Assembly: GCF_016595215.1 (NCBI RefSeq)
Contig: NZ_JAENHK010000010.1
Location: 2,093,390-2,157,389 of the forward strand
DNA length: 64,000 nucleotides
Origin: Chryseobacterium paridis
GTDB lineage: Bacteria; Bacteroidota; Bacteroidia; Flavobacteriales; Weeksellaceae
Direction of reading: 5' to 3'
Positions 60,720 to 64,000 of the stretch are shown here, one piece after another (the stretch's first letter is position 1; each line of letters opens with the position of its first letter). The translations under genes were made by a program, and so were the position numbers. The notes under the pieces were generated by a model. That model saw only the letters and a list, made by a program, of their open reading frames with translations. It did no database searches and had not been told where the DNA came from.

Positions 60720-60727
60720 TTAATTCC

Positions 60728-60922
60728 CTATTGAGGAAAACAATCCATGCTTACCTTTACATAAATTTCACAACATTTAGGTAATGCCTGAAAGTCTGCA
60801 CAAGACCTTGGAAACCCAAGACCATAAGGTCCAACCGGGCAATTTTCATCGCAGCCTGTTCCCCCATTAATTAGCTTCAAATTTTCCCTACGTAAGTTTT
60901 TTAAGTTTTTCATATCGTTCAT
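60728..60922 (-). CDS. Six-Cys GG-leader peptide 6
   Basis: 64 residues (or 61 from ATG 60913, which starts MKNLKN). Leader ..LRRENLKLINGG then core TGCDENCPVGPYGLGFPRSC, ADFQALPKCC and a last Cys in SMDCFPQ: six Cys in all. The double-Gly leader is of the class II bacteriocin/ComC type cut during export by C39-domain ABC transporters. Close paralogue of peptides 4 and 5. Own terminator, so probably its own transcript. Confidence 0.82.
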   Translation of the reverse strand: MNDMKNLKNLRRENLKLINGGTGCDENCPVGPYGLGFPRSCADFQALPKCCEIYVKVSMDCFPQ

Positions 60923-60975
60923 TTTTGTTTAGTTTAAAAATATACCTTAAGATCCTTTATGAAGTCTCTATACAT

Positions 60976-61003
60976 AAAAAGTACTGTAAAACAGTACTTT
61001 TAT
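60976..61003 (-). terminator. Terminator after peptide 5
   Basis: AAAAGTACTGT / ACAGTACTTTT perfect 11-base stem with a 3-base loop and T tail on the minus strand. Confidence 0.85.
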
Positions 61004-61197
61004 TATAAACAATCGGGAAGTTCAATTACTCTTGCTTTGCAGCACGCAGGTAGAGCATCAAAAGCAGCACATGATTGAGGATCTGGCCCATAAGGTCCTG
61101 GAGGACAATTATGATTACAAGTGCTACCACCATTAATCATTTTTAGACCTTCTCTGTTTAATTTTTTTAAATTTTTCATCATAACATTATTTGTCAT
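61003..61197 (-). CDS. Six-Cys GG-leader peptide 5
   Basis: 64 residues from ATG 61197; ATG at 61182 or 61179 (MKNLKKL) would give the standard leader length. Leader ends KMINGG; core STCNHNCPPGPYGPDPQSC, AAFDALPACC, then ELPDCL. Six Cys with the shared CPPGPYGP and ALPxCC motifs. Confidence 0.82.
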   Translation of the reverse strand: MTNNVMMKNLKKLNREGLKMINGGSTCNHNCPPGPYGPDPQSCAAFDALPACCKARVIELPDCL

Positions 61198-61210
61198 TTA
61201 GAAGTTTAAA

Positions 61211-61396
61211 TTAATCAGGAGCGCATTCAAAGCTTAATAAAACTTTAGGCTTGCAACATGCTGGTAATGCATCATAATCAGCACAAGATCTTGGGAATCC
61301 TGGTCCATAGGGTCCTGGAGGACAAGCAAAATTACAAGTTGCTCCTCCATTAATTGACTTTAAATTTTCTCTGTTTAGTTTGTTTGATTTTTTCAT
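61211..61396 (-). CDS. Six-Cys GG-leader peptide 4
   Basis: 61 residues from ATG 61396, which gives the leader MKKSNKLNRENLKSINGG; the frame is open further upstream but without leader-like sequence. Core ATCNFACPPGPYGPGFPRSC, ADYDALPACC, ending SFECAPD. It is the most typical member: C-x3-CPPGPYGP-x5-C-x8-CC-x9-C. Confidence 0.84.
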   Translation of the reverse strand: MKKSNKLNRENLKSINGGATCNFACPPGPYGPGFPRSCADYDALPACCKPKVLLSFECAPD

Positions 61397-61483
61397 ATAT
61401 ATCAATTTAGTTTGAATTATAAATATAATAATTCCATTCGATTCTGAATAAAATTTAAACAAATATTAAATAATATGAAAAAA

Positions 61484-61520
61484 ACACAACAAAGGCTGTC
61501 TAATTTTGAACAGCCTTCAT
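61484..61520 (-). terminator. Terminator after peptide 3
   Basis: AAGGCTGT / ACAGCCTT stem with a 10-base loop, T-rich tail on the minus strand, 8 bases beyond the stop of peptide 3. Confidence 0.78.
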
Positions 61521-61527
61521 TTTATTT

Positions 61528-61722
61528 TTATGATATAACCGGCCCGACACATGCGGGATTGAGAAATGCTTGATTTTTACAGCATTGTGATAATAATTGG
61601 TATGCTGCACATGAATGAGCTGCGCCTGTGCCTGGAGGTCCATAGGTATTTCCTGCCGGGCAACCACCAGGACATGCACCTCCATTAATTGCTTTTAAAT
61701 TTGTTCTTGATAATTTTTTCAT
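61528..61722 (-). CDS. Six-Cys GG-leader peptide 3, Gly-rich
   Basis: 64 residues. Leader MKKLSRTNLKAINGG; core ACPGGCPAGNTYGPPGTGAA, SCAAYQLLSQCC, a final Cys in NPACVG. Six Cys in the family order, with a Gly/Ala-rich insert where the others read GPYGPGFPR. It starts 45 bases after peptide 1 and may share its transcript. Confidence 0.8.
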   Translation of the reverse strand: MKKLSRTNLKAINGGACPGGCPAGNTYGPPGTGAAHSCAAYQLLSQCCKNQAFLNPACVGPVIS

Positions 61723-61767
61723 ACTAAAAATATGTATTAAACGATTTAAATTCTTTATTTCTAAAAA

Positions 61768-61926
61768 CTACACCATTGGTGGATAACAAGTTCCTCCTGG
61801 TGTACGCCAGCACCCCCAACCTCCTTGTCGAAAGCATACATAAGCTGCTCCACCACATGTATCTATTTGAAATTGGGTAAATCCACCATTTACTTTTTTC
61901 TGTTCTTGTCTCGAAAGTTTTTTCAT
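61768..61926 (-). CDS. GG-leader peptide 1, Trp/Gly-rich, different core
   Basis: 52 residues, read directly on the minus strand. Leader MKKLSRQEQKKVNGG is of the same type, but the core FTQFQIDTCGGAAYVC..GGWGCWRTPGG..CYPPMV has only four Cys and two Trp. It lacks CPxGPYGP and the CC pair. First unit of the cluster, so a promoter should lie in the 340 bases upstream. Confidence 0.75.
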   Translation of the reverse strand: MKKLSRQEQKKVNGGFTQFQIDTCGGAAYVCFRQGGWGCWRTPGGTCYPPMV

Positions 61927-62266
61927 AATTCTGATTTTCTATTGTTAATATATAGAGGATGATCGATCTACACTCTCTTACTTTATCACTCAAAAGTGAG
62001 ACACAAAAATGACAAAACAAAGCAAGACTTAATATCTGTAGACAATCAACGAATAAGTGTCAATATTTTTATAGTTTTTGTATTTTCAATGATTAAAAAG
62101 AAACAAAAGCTATAATTTTTATTGTCTAAAGATGGTCAGCAAAAAACCAGTCTCTTATTTCTCGTAATACTGGATACCAAATAAATACAGCGTATTTTAT
62201 ATAATCTGTTCCTGAAAAAAAATACAATAAAGGAATAAAAAAATTTTTATTTCTCAAAATAACCTC
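61927..62266. other. Gene-free region between peptide cluster and thrA leader
   Basis: 340 bases without a convincing gene. On the minus strand a CATTTTTG box near 62009 (close to TAnnTTTG) and the small palindrome TCACTTTTGAGTGA (61987-62000) could be promoter and operator of the peptide cluster. The rest is AT-rich; nothing else recognised. Confidence 0.4.
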
Positions 62267-62274
62267 TACATTTG
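62267..62274 (+). promoter_or_regulatory. -7 promoter box of the thrA leader
   Basis: TACATTTG, a perfect TAnnTTTG, 12 bases before the leader-peptide ATG. The predicted start of transcription (about 62281) lies just upstream of that ATG. Confidence 0.65.
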
Positions 62275-62286
62275 TCACTTCAAAAG

Positions 62287-62385
62287 ATGCAATTAGTACA
62301 AAACATATCTGTAACTATTTACCCGGAGTTTTCTATTCCGGCTGCATCATCTATTACAATTATTTCTACATCTACAACCCCATAA
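62287..62385 (+). CDS. thrL: Thr/Ile-rich leader peptide of thrA
   Basis: 32 residues: MQLVQNISVTIYPEF, then SIPAASSITIISTSTTP and stop. The last 12 codons before the stop include Thr at four positions and Ile at three, as in the E. coli thr operon leader peptide. The promoter box just upstream and the aspartokinase gene 88 bases downstream fit a ribosome-stalling attenuator responding to charged tRNA-Thr and tRNA-Ile. The symbol is by analogy. Confidence 0.7.
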   Translation: MQLVQNISVTIYPEFSIPAASSITIISTSTTP

Positions 62386-62460
62386 CGGGGTAGATTTTCA
62401 CATATAATTTCAGGTACCTGGTACTCTTTTTTTAAGAGTAGCTCTTTTAATTTTTCATAA
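62371..62460 (+). promoter_or_regulatory. Attenuator hairpins before thrA
   Basis: First hairpin TCTA..CCCC-ATAAC-GGGGTAGA spans the leader-peptide stop codon (62371-62393). A second hairpin TACTCTT-TTTT-AAGAGTA (about 62424-62441) is followed by GCTCTTTTAATTTTT and looks like a terminator. A stalled ribosome on the Thr/Ile codons would free the segment between them for an alternative fold. Folding was judged by eye only. Confidence 0.5.
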
Positions 62461-62473
62461 CCTTAAAAAATAA

Positions 62474-64000
62474 ATGATGAAAGTCTTAAAATTTGGTGGA
62501 ACTTCCGTAGCAAATGCACAGGCAGTTCTACAAGTCGAAAAAATCATTAAAAAAGAATCTGCTAATCAACGGATCGTCGTTATTGTTTCTGCCTTACATG
62601 GAGTTACTGATGTACTGATTAACACAGCAGAACTCGCTTCTCAAAGTGATGAAAATTATCTACAACACTTAAAAGATCTAGAAGAAAAACATATAGCAAT
62701 CGTAAAAGAACTTTTCCCTATTTCCGGGCAGAGTTCATGGTTAAGTTTTGTAAAAAAACATTTCAACGATATTGAGGATCTGTGCAATGGTATCTTTATT
62801 CTGGGTGAGCTGACTCCCAGAACAAAAGATAAGTTAACCTCTTATGGGGAGTTTCTGTCCTCAAATATTATTGCAGCAAGATTACAACTTGCAGGATTGG
62901 ATGTTGTATGGATGAATTCTGCTGATCATATAAAGACAAATAGCAACTATACACATGCGAAGGTTGATTTTATCACTTCTGAAAAGAATCTAAAAAATTA
63001 TTTTGAAAAGAATCATAATCAGATTTTTCTTGCTCCCGGATTTATAGCAAGTGATGAGAATGGCAACAGAACAACTTTGGGAAGAGGGGGTTCAGATTAT
63101 TCCGCTTCTATTATTGCGTCAGCAATTGATGCTCAGGAACTTCAGATATGGACTGATGTAAGTGGGATGATGACTGCTGATCCAAGACTTGTATCCCAGG
63201 CCAAAATCATTCCTGAAATATCTTATCAGGAAGCGATGGAACTTTCCCATTTTGGAGCTAAAGTCCTCTATCCTCCAACTATTCAGCCGGTCATGATCAA
63301 AAATATAGATCTACGGATTAAAAATACATTTGATGATGAAGCTTCCGGAACTTTAGTTACACACTGCTTACCATCTTATGGTAAAGATCAGGAACAGCAA
63401 CAAATAGCTGTTGGTATTTCCAACATGAATAATATTGCACTTCTTACTTTACAGGGAAGTGGTATGGTAGGTGTTCCCGGTATCTCAGCAAAATTATTCC
63501 AATGCTTAAGTCATGAAAAAATAAATGTGATCCTTATTACCCAAAGCTCATCAGAACATTCCATCACCATCGCAATTGATCAGAAGGAGGTTTTCCACGC
63601 TGAAAATGCAATTAATTCTGCATTCGAAGATGATTTGAGACTAAAAAGAATAGAACCTGTACAAATTGAAAACAGGCTTTCTATTGTAGCACTTGTTGGA
63701 GAAAATATGAAAAGCAGAAGCGGTGTAAGTGCAAAAATGTTTGGTTGTCTTGGAAATAATGGGATTAATATCCGGGCTATTGCACAAGGCTCTTCGGAAA
63801 AAAACATAAGCATTGTCATTTCAGAAAACGACACTAAAAAAGCAGTTAATATCCTTCATGAAGAATTTTTTGAATCAGAAGTAAAACAGATTCATCTCTA
63901 CATTTGCGGAACTGGTAATGTGGGTACTAAATTAATCCAACAGGTTTACGCTCAGAACAAATATCTGAAGGAGCACCTTTCCATGAATCTTAGAATTGTG
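62474..64000 (+). CDS. thrA: Bifunctional aspartokinase / homoserine dehydrogenase, partial
   Basis: 509 codons visible; the frame stays open at the window end. The N-terminal MMKVLKFGGTSVANAQAVLQ is the aspartokinase ATP-binding start, followed by GFIASDENGNRTTLGRGGSDYSA and WTDVSGMMTADPRLV. Two ACT-like regulatory stretches follow (VGISNMNNIALLTLQGSGMVG and IVALVGENMKSRSGVSAKMF). From about residue 475 LYICGTGNVGTKLIQQV opens the homoserine dehydrogenase Rossmann domain. Cytoplasmic; first and third steps from aspartate to threonine/methionine. thrB and thrC would be expected downstream. Confidence 0.93.
   Translation, partial: MMKVLKFGGTSVANAQAVLQVEKIIKKESANQRIVVIVSALHGVTDVLINTAELASQSDENYLQHLKDLEEKHIAIVKELFPISGQSSWLSFVKKHFNDIEDLCNGIFILGELTPRTKDKLTSYGEFLSSNIIAARLQLAGLDVVWMNSADHIKTNSNYTHAKVDFITSEKNLKNYFEKNHNQIFLAPGFIASDENGNRTTLGRGGSDYSASIIASAIDAQELQIWTDVSGMMTADPRLVSQAKIIPEISYQEAMELSHFGAKVLYPPTIQPVMIKNIDLRIKNTFDDEASGTLVTHCLPSYGKDQEQQQIAVGISNMNNIALLTLQGSGMVGVPGISAKLFQCLSHEKINVILITQSSSEHSITIAIDQKEVFHAENAINSAFEDDLRLKRIEPVQIENRLSIVALVGENMKSRSGVSAKMFGCLGNNGINIRAIAQGSSEKNISIVISENDTKKAVNILHEEFFESEVKQIHLYICGTGNVGTKLIQQVYAQNKYLKEHLSMNLRIV

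Noticed and set aside
61724..62020. A 98-codon minus-strand frame over the first peptide gene
   Set aside because: It reads the peptide gene and its upstream region in another frame; the 52-residue GG-leader frame at 61768-61926 explains the sequence.

Overview
The window is AT-rich chromosomal DNA from a member of the Bacteroidota, class Flavobacteriia. Chryseobacterium or a close Weeksellaceae relative fits best. Pointers are the flavobacterial promoter box TAnnTTTG in front of many genes, almost no Shine-Dalgarno sequences, three proteins with type IX secretion (T9SS) C-terminal sorting domains, a T9SS Plug-type protein, a flavastacin-like astacin, the rpmB-rpmG-DUF4295 ribosomal trio, and a cluster of small Cys-rich double-glycine-leader peptides. 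No rRNA, tRNA, CRISPR array, prophage or intact insertion sequence was seen.

Layout. 0.1-2.1 kb: DUF4290 protein and murA. 2.1-8.3 kb (minus strand): lemA with a DUF2207 membrane protein, a lone NIL-domain protein behind a palindromic operator, a NlpC/P60-like lipoprotein with a DUF1801 protein, and a secreted Fn3 protein. 8.5-14.4 kb: aminotransferase, lipoprotein, murB, proC, vanZ-like and lnt. 14.5-20 kb: FG-GAP T9SS protein, rpmB-rpmG-DUF4295, two exported enzymes, ftsY and a GlsB-like protein. 20-29.3 kb: sppA, folK, a tandem OmpA pair, recQ, a long heptameric repeat array, fmt and a ribB/ribA fusion with a degenerate second half. 29.4-41.9 kb: flavin oxidoreductase, astacin, Pif1-type helicase, gamma carbonic anhydrase, NifU-like protein, hemH, M4 protease, T9SS Plug and a glyoxalase-II-like hydrolase. 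42.3-48.5 kb: a trehalose-type locus (MFS transporter, GH37 trehalase, TonB receptor, divergent AraC regulator). 49.5-56.3 kb: a tetR-controlled RND efflux operon. 56.6-60.3 kb: miaA, yicC, gmk, nadA. 60.3-61.9 kb: the peptide cluster. 62.3-64 kb: a Thr/Ile-rich leader peptide and the start of thrA, cut by the window end.

Most of the window is housekeeping. The non-routine content is: (i) the cluster of six-cysteine GG-leader peptides, 7 units with one broken and no exporter in sight; (ii) intergenic DNA organised in strict 7-bp periods at six places, including 12.4 copies of the plant-telomere-like TTTAGGG; (iii) a probable peptide attenuator before thrA; (iv) four copies of a CTAAC-N3-GTTAG type operator around tetR and the efflux operon; (v) a palindromic operator over the -33 box of the NIL-domain gene; (vi) enzymes with informative residue changes (MurA Cys to Asp, RibA half without its zinc cysteines); and (vii) an OmpA duplication in which one copy lacks the peptidoglycan-binding domain.
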